Shown here: piece after piece, positions 10,070 through 22,572 of the stretch | Numbering within the stretch: the first letter of the stretch is position 1 | Layout of the letters: every line of letters begins with the position of its first letter | Assembly (NCBI GenBank): GCA_033239005.1 | Contig: BSQZ01000107.1 | Coordinates: 1,510,501 to 1,574,500, forward strand | Source of the DNA: Lamellibrachia satsuma | Taxonomy: Eukaryota > Annelida > Polychaeta > Sabellida > Siboglinidae | Length of the DNA: 64,000 nt | Direction: 5' to 3' | The notes under the pieces: generated by a model | What the model was told of the DNA's origin: nothing | What the model saw: only the letters and a program-made list of their open reading frames with translations | The model's database searches: none | Made by a program: the position numbers and the translations under genes

Positions 10070-10999
10070 CTCTGCCAGTTGTCACTTTGCGGTACAATTA
10101 ACAAAAATGTTATGTAAAGCCACACTTCACGAACATGATATTTTGTTTCAGTTCAAACTTTTCTACCCACTTTGAATCCGGGAATTGCACTTGTGACTCG
10201 TTCGTTTTCAGATACGTTGTCATCAAACCATCGTCGTCGGCTGTACGTCGATTAGGTGACTTCATCTTTGATTAAACTGGCTGACTTTCAGCATCTGGGA
10301 CTACGGTGGGGCCACCTGGTGTTACTACGGTGAGTCTCGCATCCATATCTCTGCAGTGCAAGTATGTGTATATGTACGCAGTTTGTATTTTCTTGAAGCC
10401 ACATTTCCTCCAACTCATCGTTAGTTTCTGCTACATGCTTGTATTACGAAAAAAGTCCACCAAATTCCACGTTGTTGAACATTGTCATTTTCCGCAACAT
10501 TGAAATGTGGTCGAAGGTCGCTCTGAAATTTAGGGGGTATCATAGCTACAATAATAAGTACTGTATATAATAACATTTAATTATAACAGAGAATGTCAAC
10601 TACGGGAAATAATGTATGAATGTCCACTTTCTGTCGTAAAGTACAAAAAAGAGCATTTTCTGTCGTGAACTATTTTCCACATGCACACACGTTGTTGCGG
10701 GATGACAGCCTTGACTTCCTGTACACATCAAGGCTTTGGCGTTTTCAATGACATCCCACCTATTGTTCTAGGACATATGAATAAATTTATGTCACCTTAT
10801 ATTGTGTCGCCATCTCTACATGTTTTATTTTTATACAACACATGCTGGGACAATTAACAAACATTCTAGTGTTGCTAACTTTATGGACAGTTTATGCTTC
10901 ACTGTGTATACATGCATTATTATTATATTGTACCACAACTGTTGCCAATTGACTTGTCGTGTATATACGTTACGTGAAAACTACTGTCATTAAATACTT
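10070..10999. other. No gene recognised
   Basis: Flank of the Gypsy insertion. Short open frames have no recognisable similarity. A GTGAGT-type donor near 10330 and pyrimidine-AG sites near 10210 and 10292 exist, but no coding exon can be supported between them. Confidence 0.4.
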
Positions 11000-11725
11000 T
11001 TATCCCAGCTCATTCAGCGTGGGGGTGTTGTTTGAACTGTTGAGTGACATGGTGTAGGCGGAATCATGTGGAGTGTGATTAAAGATGTCGTGAAAATCGA
11101 CATATTTGTGCAGCCAGATTGTTGTTTTGGTGTGGTCACTGAGATGGTAGCCAGCAGCAAAGAGGATAGGTCGTGGTGCCTGGCGGGTCACTACTGCTGG
11201 TATTGTGGTGAACTCACCTCCTGCTTCGGATGCGGGCCCACTCCTGGACGGGAAGAAGCTTTGGCTGTTGGTGACCTCTGATTCAGTCAAAGTTGTGTTA
11301 TTGGAGGCAGTTTCCCGATTGTTCGCCTGTGCTGCTGCTGCACGATGCCAGCAAGTCCTTCTACTGTCTGCTGTAAACTGAGCACTTGTTCTCTCAGATT
11401 GTTGTCGGACGAAACACTGCTGGCAGCTGCACGATGCCAGCAAGTCCTTCTACTGTCTGCTATAAACTGAGCAGTGCTCGGAGATTGTTGTCGGACGAAA
11501 CACTGCTGGCAGCTGCAATAGAAGACACAGGTGTGTCCGTCGTTGGTTCGAGACGACGGGGGCGGCGACGCGCCCTGGTGGACAGCTCTCGAGCAGGAGT
11601 AGCTTCGTGGCCTGGTGGACGTCTCTTGTGCTGTGGTGGTTTGTTGAACAGTCCTGTAGACGGCCGTTCTTGCACGGGTCGTCGAAGGTCCTCGCTTGGC
11701 TGGCGTTGGTTCCAGCATGGCGGCT
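11000..11725 (-). pseudogene. DIRS/Ngaro-like gag-like ORF1 remnant
   Basis: From an ATG at about 11717 the minus strand encodes a Pro/Arg/Thr-rich start (MLEPTPAKRGPSTTRARTA), then a Ser-rich stretch, then a coiled-coil phrase (SDNNLREQVLSLQQTVEGLA) that is present twice because of an 89-bp duplication, and finally AAGYHLSDHTKTTIWLHKYVDF. The last phrase is like one commonly seen in gag-like first ORFs of tyrosine-recombinase retroelements of marine animals, where a 'lips..kIw..eyvDf' pattern recurs. The family call is my inference from general appearance. The 89-bp duplication breaks the frame. No RT or tyrosine recombinase was found nearby. Confidence 0.45.
11341..11516. repeat. 89-bp tandem duplication inside gag-like frame
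   Basis: The segment starting cacgatgccagcaagtcc at 11341 is repeated at 11430 with a small internal deletion. 89 is not a multiple of three, so the duplication shifts the reading frame. Confidence 0.85.
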
Positions 11726-11805
11726 GAAGCAGATGGATGTTGCACGGCAGTAGGGTATATAGTGTGACGCTGCATAAGTGGGTAATGAAGGCATGATGCC
11801 AGAAT

Positions 11806-12290
11806 TGCACTAGGCTGGTAGCGCAACATGAACATGGTATGAACACAGTTCGAAGATAAAAAAAATGTAAAGCAAGATTGCACTAGGCTGGTAGCGCGAC
11901 ATGAACTTGGTATAAACACACTTCGAAGATAACAAAAATGTAAAGCAAGATTGCACTAGACTGGTAGCGCGACATGAACATGGTATGAACACAGTTCGAA
12001 GATAACAAAAATGTAAAGCAAGATTGCACTAGACTGGTAGCGCGACATGAACTTGGTATGAACACAGTTCGAAGATAACAAAAACGTAAAGCGAGATTGC
12101 ACTAGGCTGGTAGTGCAACATGGGTGTAGAGTGAATGTTACATCAGCTGCTAATGGAGGCATGAGCCAATATTGCACTAGGCTAGTAGCGCGACACGAAC
12201 ATGGTATGAACACAGTTCGAAAATTAAAAAAATATGTAAAGCACGATTGCACTAGGCTGGTAGCGCGACACGAACATGTTTCTCATATAA
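11806..12290. repeat. 73-bp tandem repeat array
   Basis: About six copies of a unit beginning tgcactaggctggtagcg and containing aacacagttcgaagata, spaced 73 bp (for example near 11810, 11883 and 11956). The array is interrupted at about 12118-12170 by sequence sharing the phrase of 11780-11800. It lies between the hydrolase remnant and the gag-like remnant. Open frames reading through it are artefacts of the repeat. Confidence 0.9.
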
Positions 12291-12429
12291 AAACATGACC
12301 TATCATATGGTATGCATGGATTAGTTGCGTGAGGCTTATATAAGTGTGTATTAAGTGCTTATACGGATTGTCAACTGCAGGGAGTATACATAGTTCAATG
12401 TGTCAACTCAATGAAATATGTCGGAGAAA

Positions 12430-13189
12430 ATTTTTTTAAATGTTAGCCGAGTGATGTAAATTGGACATGTTATTGTATATCCACGAATTAGTGGTCGAAC
12501 ACCAGCTGGAAATAAAAATACGACGATGGGCTGTGCATTCAGTAAGCAATGATAAAATGCTGTACCATTTAGGTTTGTGCATGACACTCAGGGCGTGGTT
12601 GACGGCTTTTCTGAGGGAACGCTTATATTTAGCGCGGCCGACGTTGTTTTTCGGGTGGAGACCGTCACGTCACCATGTGCATGTGTCCGTGTTCCAAAAT
12701 CCTCGATGTGTGGTAATCAATGAGCGGTTCTACATCACAAAAGTTCCGTAAGATGTTGTTGTAGTTGTCGATGAGGTTGTTGATATGGCGATTGTTTGTA
12801 TCGAGCGGCGATGAACGATGCACGGCCGAACAGACAGTCACGTGTCGTGCCCCGAAAACGTCGATGATTTCGAGTGCCAGTTGCACCACTGCATCGGCCA
12901 CCGTCACAGTGGGCGCGCCGTTAGATATGTCATTCGTACCGATGTCGACATTGGCGAACGTGGGGCGGATTGTGGTTAGTGCGTCATGTGCGTGTGCTAG
13001 TTGTCCCTGAAGCACTCGTGCATCGCGGGTGCCTACCAAGTGGAACTCGTCCACTCTGTCGCTGATCGACAGCCGATGAGCTATGTTGGTCGCAGTAACA
13101 ACATGGCGGCCACATTGTGAAAAATGGTCACTCAGACCTGACTCAAAGGAATGTCCTAAAAGAATGCCGATAGTACGGGAAGTATCCAT
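12430..13189 (-). pseudogene. SGNH (GDSL-like) hydrolase domain of a retroelement
   Basis: The 174-codon frame 12665-13189 begins with block I as ILLGHSFESGL (GHS in place of GDS), has block III as VDIGTNDIS near residue 102 and ends near LEHGHMHM. Just beyond, in another frame (about 12655-12580), DGLHPKNN followed by KYKRSLRKAVNHAL supplies block V with the catalytic Asp and His. Ser, Asn and His of the SGNH set are therefore all present but separated by one frameshift. Proteins of this form, with GHSF and a D-G-x-H end, occur as accessory ORFs of Ngaro/DIRS-type elements; the assignment to that group is inference. Role in transposition is unknown. Confidence 0.7.
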
Positions 13190-13913
13190 ACCTTTTCAGT
13201 GTCGCAGACGCGCTGAACAATAGTCAGGCAATGAATAATAATAAGTATAAAAAAATTAACAAGTAACAATTGATATCTTCACGAACTATTCTGAATACGT
13301 CTGGTCGCTCTGGATTCTTGATCGGAAAACTATAGCATTATATAACCAACCAACCACCAATATTCAGATACTCAAATATATCTCAAATTATACCAATTTC
13401 TTATAAATTTAATATCACCCGAATCTCTGTATCGAGACGGTGACAACGCTATTTATTGTATTACTCAACTACTACAACTTAATGCGTTATATTAATAAAA
13501 CGACGAAAATTCCGAGCTGTCTAGCAATTGTCCGAGGTGTCAATTGGTTTCTCGTATATAGCTTGCTTGCCGATCAACAACTGACTAGTTCATGTACCTA
13601 AATCTTTATACCTTCACTAAATACGATTCCCAATGATACCATTATATTCGTGACATAAAAACGATTCTGTACATACTAAATTTGACCATCGTAACCGAAG
13701 GAATCATATTCAAATTCTAATGGTATAAATTCACTCAATTAGTTATATGGTTCGAGTACAGCCCACATTAGCCACCAGGTGGCATCTTTGCATTGTGCAA
13801 ATATCACTCCTTGTCGTACGTTATATGGCAGCACTATTTGCGTAGACTACCTTACTCTACTGAACAAGGGGCATACGATAAATCCAGACTCAGTCTCATA
13901 AACCACTTTGTGA
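13190..13913. other. No gene recognised
   Basis: AT-rich, no similarity seen, no long open frame. Confidence 0.4.
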
Positions 13914-14075
13914 CAGATACATTCTATGAATTTTTGGTGGATACATTCTATGCATTCTCAGTGGATACATACTATATATGCATTCTCGGTGGATACATAC
14001 TATGCATTCTCGGTGGATACATACTATGTATTCTCGGTGGATACATACTATGCATTATCGGTGGATACATTCTAA
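13914..14075. repeat. 24-bp tandem repeat
   Basis: Six to seven copies of a unit like ggatacatactatgcattctcggt. An imperfect hairpin follows: ctctggctctgctattggtt at about 14087 against aaccaatagccagag at about 14169. Confidence 0.85.
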
Positions 14076-14349
14076 TTTGCATTAAGCTCTGGCTCTGCTA
14101 TTGGTTAGTTAGACTATGCATTCTCGTGCGTGCTCTAGATTCCAAGCAAAAGGAGTACGACACAACACAACCAATAGCCAGAGTGTCTTTGTGTGCATAC
14201 TTGCTTGCACACTGTATCATATCTTCCAATTCTCCATATGTCTAAATGGCGAAAGAAATACCCATTTGTTGCTATTATTAAATATACTCAGAATTTCAAG
14301 AAAAACGAGAGTATAATATAATGCTCTATGAGTTAGTTATTCCTTCGCA

Positions 14350-14890
14350 AGTCGTGGACAAGTGTGGTAAAGGCGATCACTAATTTGCTGCGGCTACGGT
14401 TATACGCGTCGTTCGTCGTGCCCGTGATGACATACAACATGGAAACATGGGGCCTGATGAAATCAGAGCTAGAACGCCTGGACGCGTACCACCGTCATCA
14501 CGTACGCCAGATCGTCGGCATCAATTGGCCACACCGTATGTCGAACGAGGCACTATAACACCGTTGCCGATACCGTCCCATCAGTGAAGCCTGCCAGATG
14601 GAGTCTGTTTGGGCAACCGATGCTCTCGCTCAACGTGCGACCGATAACTATTTCGTGAGGCGTCACGTCATTCAAGGGTCGACCGCGGACGACTCTGCCG
14701 TCGATGTTGAACACGGATCTGCGACGCACCGGCGGTAAACTACGTTGCCCCGCCGACGTCGATGCTCTGCGCGTGACGTCGTGTTTCCCGCCGACACGTC
14801 ATTATCCACGCTCGATGGACAGAAATAGCTCAAATGCTACCTGTTTACGACTTTTATCGGAGCTAGTGTATACCGAGCTGCGTTACTCTA
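14350..14890 (+). pseudogene. Non-LTR RT C-terminal fragment (third LINE type)
   Basis: Plus-strand translation gives LLRLRLYASFVVPVMTYNME, then LDAYHRHHVRQIVGINWP and RMSNEAL, a stop, then YHRCRYRPIS in the same frame. The 'LY.S.V.pv..YG.E.W' and 'R.I.GI.Wp...sNe.L' phrases mark the region after the RT palm in many LINE polymerases. It differs from the CR1-like and L2/CR1 families in the window. A nonsense codon at 14557 and later frame changes show decay. It ends in the repeat 14860-14947. Confidence 0.65.
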
Positions 14891-14947
14891 CGAATTAACA
14901 TGAAGGAGCCATTTTGTAAATTGACGTTCAGCGCCACCAAGTAGGGG
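14860..14947 (+). repeat. 88-bp dispersed repeat, copy 1
   Basis: The segment from agctagtgtataccgagc to gccaccaagtagggg is found reverse-complemented at 29010-29101 with few mismatches. It follows the LINE fragment at 14350 and may be its 3' tail. Confidence 0.8.
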
Positions 14948-15400
14948 GGCACGGACCACAGTCACTTTTCCCATAGAGGATCATTATAACGTTATTGCGC
15001 CTACATCGAAAATTTATCCTACAATTTTTTTAATTCACAGCAAATGATAGACCCACTAAGACACCTGATGTGTGTGAAATTCGTGAAAATGACATACCTC
15101 CTTTTCGCACAAATTGCTTCAATGCATGACACCTCTGCATTTCTGCCATGAAATTCCCGGGTTTCCAAAATATGAGTACACTCTGCCTCATGGCCACTGT
15201 GTCCTTATGCAACTGGTATACCAACTAACAAATGGCATCATTTCAAAGCTTAGATGCTACCGTGCACAAAAACATCACTTCCACTCACTCATCCACACAA
15301 TTTCTGCTCTCACAAATAAACCCTAACTGCACAATTAATTTTTTTCCTTGGGACTCTTTATCGTTGTAATGGCGGACGGATTCTGACTGTGGTCCGTGCC
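14948..15400. mobile_element. MITE with 17-bp terminal inverted repeats
   Basis: GGCACGGACCACAGTCA at 14948-14964 is the exact reverse complement of the last 17 bases at 15384-15400. The 453-bp interior has no transposase. No clear target duplication is seen, so the superfamily is open. Confidence 0.72.
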
Positions 15401-16436
15401 AATAATGAGGTAAGTTAATTGTGATAAAACAAATAGTTATGTGACATATTTATTTAATATGCCCAGGGTAATACTTACTATCAAACATACAGTTTACAGT
15501 GTCAATTATACTGATCCATAGCTGTGTGCAAATCCGAGGCTGAAAATATGCAAATCAGACATTTTAAAGAGATCATTAAGGGTGTTTCTCCTGGTGTGTC
15601 AATTATTATTAAATTAGTGTTGTGTTGCCCCCTTGTCACATTTTCCATGTCACATCGTTTATATGTTGGTACTACACAAGTAGTAGTGCTGATTTATAAA
15701 TCATTTCGAAATCATTTTAATTTTTTTGGAAAATAAATGAAATTTTTATAAATTTGCATTTCGTGTGTAACATTGAAATTCAACTTTAAAAATATAAAAG
15801 TTATAATCAATATTGTCATGCTTTATTTTTAATTTCATTGTAAATTTGTGTGAGTTTCCCATTTGTAATATCTGCAAACATGAATCAATGGACCGTTATT
15901 ACTAATATGTCAACTTAAACAGTTGCTAGGCAATGTTTTGTTTTAGGGTTTATTTACAAACAAAATATTCAATTCCAATTATTTTCACATGCAATATTGC
16001 CCAGTTTTGAGGAACCAAAAGGTAATGCGAATACTTGTATCAGCAATGGTACTACACTGTAATAACCTTGGGTTGGAGTCGAACCTGTAAAATCAACTGA
16101 TAAACACATGACGTACCTAAGCAAAACACTTCTTCCCACCGAAGATTTCTAATGCTTTAGCACTTCCTTGCAGCTTCAAATTTATCTGCAGCTCTCTTTT
16201 CCACGTCTTAGATGTCTTCCTCCAATCAGCCAACATTGGTTGATAACTTGATCTTTGTGAGCGATCATCTTCTCTCAATCTATGCCTGTCCTCTCTTGGA
16301 CGGTGTCGGACAACTGGTGCTTCATCACAGTCCACCGGCTAATGTGCAGTTGCTTTGCAATGCTGTTCCAACTATAGCTTTCTTCATAATAATGATTCTC
16401 ATCTGCTTTATTTGACACCTGCGTAATATTATGGTT
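15401..16436. other. No gene recognised
   Basis: AT-rich. Open frames of 60-75 codons at 15524-15736 and 16117-16335 have no recognisable similarity. Confidence 0.4.
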
Positions 16437-16574
16437 TCTAAATTTAACAAGATTGCAATCCCAAACAACAAGTTCCAGATGACACTTGGACAAGGAAGCC
16501 ATTGGCTTACAGAGATTCCTACAATTTTATCATCTATGTATAACCCGCCCTTATCAGGTATCTTTCAATTAAAT

Positions 16575-16857
16575 TTTTTACAGACATGGGGTCAATTCCA
16601 TTCCGGAATTGACCCTCAATTCCAATTCCAGAAACGATTTTCGAAAGTCAGTTGGAATTAGAATTGATTTTTTTTGGAAATGGAACTGATTTTGTTGGAA
16701 TTATTGACTTGATACTGTTAATCTTTACCCCTTAAATTTACTATTAAAATCATATTTGTCTGCTATTAGAATGCCACCCTGAATCTGGTAACAGCCAGGA
16801 AGCTGTCAACATTATAGCATATACACTGTCTACTGGTCTCTAGCATTGTCAAACAAC
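16575..16857 (-). mobile_element. Nonautonomous hAT-like repeat, copy inside LINE B
   Basis: Starts near ggggtcaattccattccgg and ends near 16857. The whole segment matches the reverse complement of 22833-23125, including agcatatacactgtctactg and ggtaacagccaggaagctgt. The end phrase GGGGTCAATTCC recurs at 20255 and, preceded by CAGGGCTG, at 31841-31855. CAGGG-type ends are typical of hAT elements, so that superfamily is inferred; no transposase is present. Confidence 0.6.
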
Positions 16858-17382
16858 AAGCGGCTTTCATAACTAAGGTCTCAATTCTAGAATCATTTTA
16901 GTTGTTCTTCGTTGTATTCTTTCTAGCTTGTCTATGTCCTTACGATATGGCCTCCATGACTTTATACAATATTCCAAATGCGTTGTAACTATTGCTTTGC
17001 ACAGGGGTACAATTTGCTGTTTCTCCTTATATGTCATAGTTCTCATAATTAGCCTTAGAATTTAATTTCCTTTAGAAGCAGCAATCCCATATTTCTGTGA
17101 CGCTTTCATGTCAGCACTAAATGTTACTCCTAGATATTTTTCTTGTGTGGTTCTACCTAATACAACATCCCCCATTTTATATTCTTCATCCATGTTTCCT
17201 TGTCCTATGTGTATGTATTTATACCCAACATTTTATAACATTGGCCATTTTTCTGACCATTTAACTAATTAATCTAGATCATCCTGTAAACTTTATTTAT
17301 CTGTATAATTTGTAACATTTCTGAATACTTTTGTGTTATCTGCAAATTTCAATACTTTGTCATCTTTGTCATCTTCCAAATC

Positions 17383-17870
<488 letters not shown>

Positions 17871-18029
17871 TATATATTCTTCTTGTCCTGTGACTATGTT
17901 TGACTACTACGATAAACTACTCCGATCTATTAGTATTATTAATGTTGACTTATTGGTAACTATGTTACACCAAATCGCTTCCTCACAAAGTGCTTTACTC
18001 TTCAGTGTTATTTCATATGCTTGGGTAGA

Positions 18030-18034
<5 letters not shown>

Positions 18035-18120
<86 letters not shown>
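18035..18120. repeat. (TA)n at the endonuclease Val-Ile-Ile-Tyr codons of LINE B
   Basis: About 86 bp of TA. On the minus strand it interrupts the glycine-rich GGGVIIYVKES segment of the LINE endonuclease as judged from the copy at 48150-48190. Confidence 0.85.
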
Positions 18121-18124
<4 letters not shown>

Positions 18125-18240
18125 CTTCCCTCCCCCGTTCTTTCTCGCCTATCCTTCTTAAACATTACATAACCTGTCGGTGATAACTCAGCATCTACTA
18201 TATCTTTATTAGCCCATGATTACCGTAATTTCATTTAGTG

Positions 18241-20247
18241 AGGATCAGTATATGCTACCATAATGTCTAACTCGCTTTTTTTATTTAGTATTTTATGCTC
18301 CTGGCATTTAAGCATATACATTTAAGTAAATTTTTCGAAATTATTACATTTCTTTGGATGTGTATTTGTAGTTTGTACTCCTTTGAGTACATGATACATA
18401 ATAGGATAAACATATATGCAACATATTATATTTAATATAATATTTGTACCAAATAATTTAAGTAGAAAAGTTACAAGAAATAATTGAAAAGTAACTGAAA
18501 ATACCATTTATATTTTATCAATTCCGGAATTGACGTTCCAATTACAGTGACACTGACCTCAAGACCAAGTCCGATTGAGTCTGACTGCAAAAAATATACG
18601 ACAAGAAACTAGAGATCGGCGATAATGTTCTGGATGACTAGTAAGTTAAAGGGGGGGTGAAGCACTTGAACAACCATAGCCCAAACATAATAACATCCCA
18701 TTTACAGTATATATCACCCTTATATGATGGGCGCAACGCCACGGTAATTTTGTAATATCCTTTTTAACTTTGCCATTATCTTCGCTGGGCGGCGCCATAT
18801 TGCTCTGCGGGGGGCTCAGCGGCAGAGTGGTTTGAGTACGAGCTCCCGGCACCGCGTTCACACAGTAAAAACCTCTCGGAAAAACGGCCGAAACGCATGG
18901 AAAATCGAATAAAAAGAAAACTGGTGTGCACTGGATGGCTCCTGGATATATCAACTAGTACTACAAATGCAAGGAAAAAACTTTTGATCGACTTCCGAGG
19001 AAGAATTTGCAGCGGAAAAGGTGGTTACAAATGCGGAAATTGCCGTGTCCGCCAGCCGCAGGCTCTGCGAGTGACCACTTTTGCGATGCAGATTACAAGA
19101 CAAAAGACTGGACAGACGGTGAGCATCAAGATGTCATTCTTGGTCAAAGACACCGTTCCATCTTAGATCTTTTTTTCCGCATATGACCATGCATCTACAG
19201 ACTATTCTGCGACAAGGAAACGTTAGATATCAGAGGGCAGAGCGATGAGTAGGAAGCGACGAGCCGAAACCAGGTTATTAAATTGGATTACCGTTACCAT
19301 TGTGACTTATCACTACGATTACAATATAGTTCCACCCCAATAAGCACAGCTGTGCTTCAACGTCAGCATATATATATATGACCCACAGTAAATCGAAATG
19401 TATGAATACAATAAAGTGCGAGTAAGTGTTAATAGTTTGATATAATTACGAGTGTTTTCCAATCCGCCGATTTATATTCGACGTGATCATACGTACCGTC
19501 AATACGTGGCCGTACTCAGAACAAATAACAATAACTCAGTAAGTGCTACAGGATATACTGCAACCTTATAACATGGGCCATGGCGTATGTACTAGGCAAA
19601 ATTATTCAAAAAAATAATTTAAATTATTTATTGACAGTCATAATAAGTCTCATACTCATGTGTTCTAAATGCCTAGAGAGCAAGCAGCAAGCGTAAGGCT
19701 AAGCCTGCGGGGGGTTAGATGCATGGGAGAAACACGACCAAAAGACAGTATAGACTATAGTGCAACAGAAGCCTACTGTTGCTGTTTACATTTCAAATTT
19801 TTTATGGAAATATTTAAAATATACAAATACTTTCATTGTGATCAAGTGCAAATGCAGTTACAAAAACTGTTTAAAAGTATTTAAATATTTAAGTAAAATG
19901 CATTTCACCCATGCAATGTCTAGCTAGCTGGAAAGGAAACTAACTAAGGCATCGTCATCTACCCAGTTGAACACTGTCAGATTACATGTCTGCTTTCTAT
20001 AATGACACTTTACAATTTCTGTCTGAATTCTTGTGACTTGACAATAAGGCAAAATTATATAAAATTAATTTTTTTTATTGATCAGATTAAACCCCACATG
20101 TAATAACCGGAAGTTCATAGAGATGTATTAATTACATTTTATTCTAAGTCGACTGATAACACTGTAATGAATATCATGGGGGGAGGGGGCAACTGTCGGC
20201 AACCCACAATAGTATTAGTACAAGCTATACATATGAAGGAAGTATAT
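18241..20247. other. No gene recognised; GC-richer island at 18730-19150
   Basis: Mostly AT-rich. Positions 18730-19150 have more CpG and contain, on the plus strand, an 89-codon open frame (18897-19166, start MENRIKRKLVCTGWL) without recognised similarity, and on the minus strand a short frame starting MAPPSEDNGKVKKDITKLP. A short piece of the GGAATTGACG type near 18525 belongs to the hAT-like repeat family. Nothing here is strong enough to call a gene. Confidence 0.35.
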
Positions 20248-20345
20248 CAGGCATGGGGTCAATTCTGTTTTGTCCATTCCAAAAAATCAGTTCTAATTCC
20301 GCCTTGCAAAAAATCAATTCCAACTGTTAAAATCCTAGGCTAAAA
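20248..20345. repeat. Fragment of hAT-like nonautonomous repeat
   Basis: Contains catggggtcaattctg and several ccaattcc-type words shared with 16575, 22833-23125 and 31720-31855. Confidence 0.5.
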
Positions 20346-20457
20346 AAAAAAATCCAATTCGTTTAACACAGTTTTATTTAATGTACGTGTGCACAATCAT
20401 ATTTAATTAGATATGATTAAAAATTATTGTTCGTTAAATGCACACACATATATATAT

Positions 20458-20551
<94 letters not shown>

Positions 20552-20672
20552 ATGTGTGTGTGCATTTAACTAACAATAATTTTTTAATCATATCTAATTA
20601 AATATGATTGTGCACACGTGACAAATAAAACTGTGTTAAAACGAATTGATTTTAATTTTTCTTAGCCTTAAA
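20330..20672. repeat. Large palindrome with (TA)n core
   Basis: Arms of about 119 bp (20330-20448 and 20554-20672) are inverted copies: the left arm reads through acgtgtgcacaatcatattt and ttaaatgcacacacata, answered on the right. The loop is about 105 bp of TA. It has the form of a foldback MITE or recombination product; no coding capacity. Confidence 0.85.
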
Positions 20673-20688
20673 GTTTTATATGGCAAAC

Positions 20689-20742
<54 letters not shown>

Positions 20743-20766
20743 GTTTGCCATATAAAAACTTTAAAA
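20669..20766. repeat. Second palindrome with (TA)n core
   Basis: aagttttatatggcaaacct and its inverted partner aggtttgccatataaaaact flank a TA tract at 20692-20739. It directly abuts the larger palindrome. Confidence 0.85.
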
Positions 20767-20879
20767 TTCGCATCCAGCCATTTCATATGTACTTTCTGCT
20801 GCGACACCTCTCCTGGATTTTTTGCTAACAAAACCAGACATTTTGGACAGCCCTGGACAGTTGGGTCATTAATCTGAAT

Positions 20880-21990
20880 TTTGAACAGTTTCCCTGTTTA
20901 TATCGGGTCCAGGTCATTTGCCCCCTTCCAGACATTTGCCCCTTTGTCACTTGCTCCCCAGACATTAGCCCCTTGCCTTATTCAAAATCTGGACATTTGC
21001 CCCCTGCCCATAGCTTCTGGATTATTTGTAAGTTTTTTTAAGAAATGTTTTTTTAACTTATTTTTTATTTCTGAACATGAATTCAATATATATATTACCC
21101 TAATTGCAATTAATGTTCTTTGTGCAAAATCAGCCAAGTAAATTACTTTATGTAGTTGGAGATGATCCTGTAATCAAAGGATTATCTTTATTGCAATTGT
21201 GTAGAAGCCAGTGACATTAGGACCTGGACATGTTAGGACAATTGAGGATATTTGAAAGAAGCCATCTCAACAATTTTTCTTTTGAATTGCATTTACCATG
21301 GAGAGTTGGAGTGAATCCATTTTCCTATAAAACTGGATGCACAAGCCAGAGTTGTCAGAATGCACTTATAACTTCACCATGGAAATTACTACTAGCATTT
21401 GAGGAGGTCATGTTTTGAGTGTCATTCCTACACCAAGAAGGGGGACCAACAAGATTACTCTTCATTGGGAGTGATGCCAGCGTCGATCCTGATCATTCAA
21501 GGGTGCTGTGGTCACTGATCTGATCTCCAGATCCAGAATGTGATCTACAAGACTGCCTGCAACCATGATGGTGACACGGCACAGATAGAAGCTGCCAAGG
21601 TCCGTAAGGACCTGAAAACTAAGGCAGCTAATACCAGGGGCACTCCAAACCAGCTGATCTCTGACTCGTTACTGTCCACCACTGTTTGTGGAAGCATCAC
21701 CCCAAGAACCCATCTTCCACCACTGATCTGACTATCAATGATACCTGGAAAACAGCTGGTGACAAGATCATCTCATACACACTCCAGGGGATAGGCCATT
21801 GCATTAGGCTAAAGTGACTTTGACTTGTCATTGAATGTTATGTTATTGTAGTAATAATGATAAAACTGCAAACTGATTTTCACTTGTCAACTATCATAGA
21901 AAAAAGGGGCAGATGTCCGGGGGGGGGGAGCAAATGTACTAGGAGGCGGATTTATATCGCTATCAGTTGTGGTATCATTGATATTTCATC
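20880..21990. repeat. Dispersed repeat with GACATTTGCCCC words; possible transposon remnant
   Basis: The left part (20910-21010) repeats phrases such as gacatttgcccc, and the right part (21905-21945) holds inverted versions (ggggcagatgtccgg, gagcaaatg), suggesting an element with subterminal repeats. Between them, 21430-21730 is GC-richer and open on the plus strand for pieces such as AAKVRKDLKTKAANTRGTPN. This recalls the stretch after a FLYWCH finger in transposon-derived proteins, but similarity is weak. Confidence 0.4.
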
Positions 21991-22026
21991 AAATTTACTG
22001 GAAAGTTTGAGTCTTCAACATCCTAA

Positions 22027-22572
22027 TCTCCAACATTAGAATACTGTATACAAGCATGGAGACCATATCGTAAGAAGGATATAGGTACGCTTGAACGCAT
22101 ACAAAGGAGAGCAACTAAAATGATTCCAGAACTTAGAGACCTTAGTTATGAAGAACGCCTGAAAGAATGTGGTTTAACAACTCTAGAGACAAGGAGGTTA
22201 AGAGGAGATCAGATTGAAGTTTTTAAGATATTGAATGGGTATGAAATTATTGATAGAAATATGTTTTTCTCACTCAAGAAGGATAGCAGAACTAGAGGAC
22301 ATGAGGTAAAATTAGTAAAGGATCAATGTAGATTGGACATCAGGAAGCACTCGTTCTCACAGAGGACAATAAATGAATGGAACAAATTGTCTACAGATTG
22401 TGTAACTGCTACCAGCGTGAATATGTTTAAAAACAAGGTTGACACATATATCAGGAGGGCGGGTTATAAGTAGATGAACATTGTTGGACTCTCGATAAGC
22501 CAATGGCTTCCTTGTCCACTTGCCATCTGGGCCTTTGGCTTGGATGGCAAATCTTGTTAAATCTTGTTAAAT
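22027..22572 (+). mobile_element. CR1-like LINE, copy C (3' end, young)
   Basis: A 5'-truncated copy of about 545 bp, nearly identical to 25960-26490. It starts within the RT C-terminal region and keeps 22037-22472 open to a stop (RRATKMIPELRDLSYEER... RAGYK). The 3' tail has ctcgataagccaatggcttc and ends in the tandem 10-mer AAATCTTGTT at 22549-22568. Such short terminal repeats at the 3' end are a CR1-type habit. The truncation is typical of target-primed insertion. Confidence 0.9.

Noticed and set aside
11810..12252. Frames repeating MFIPCSCRATSLVQS
   Set aside because: Read-through of the 73-bp array; 73 is not a multiple of three and the frames merely overlap successive units.
18800..18870. 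tRNA-like phrase ctcagcggcagagtgg
   Set aside because: Resembles an A box, but no matching B box (GGTTCGANNCC) at the right distance and no cloverleaf; a tRNA gene or SINE head is not supported.
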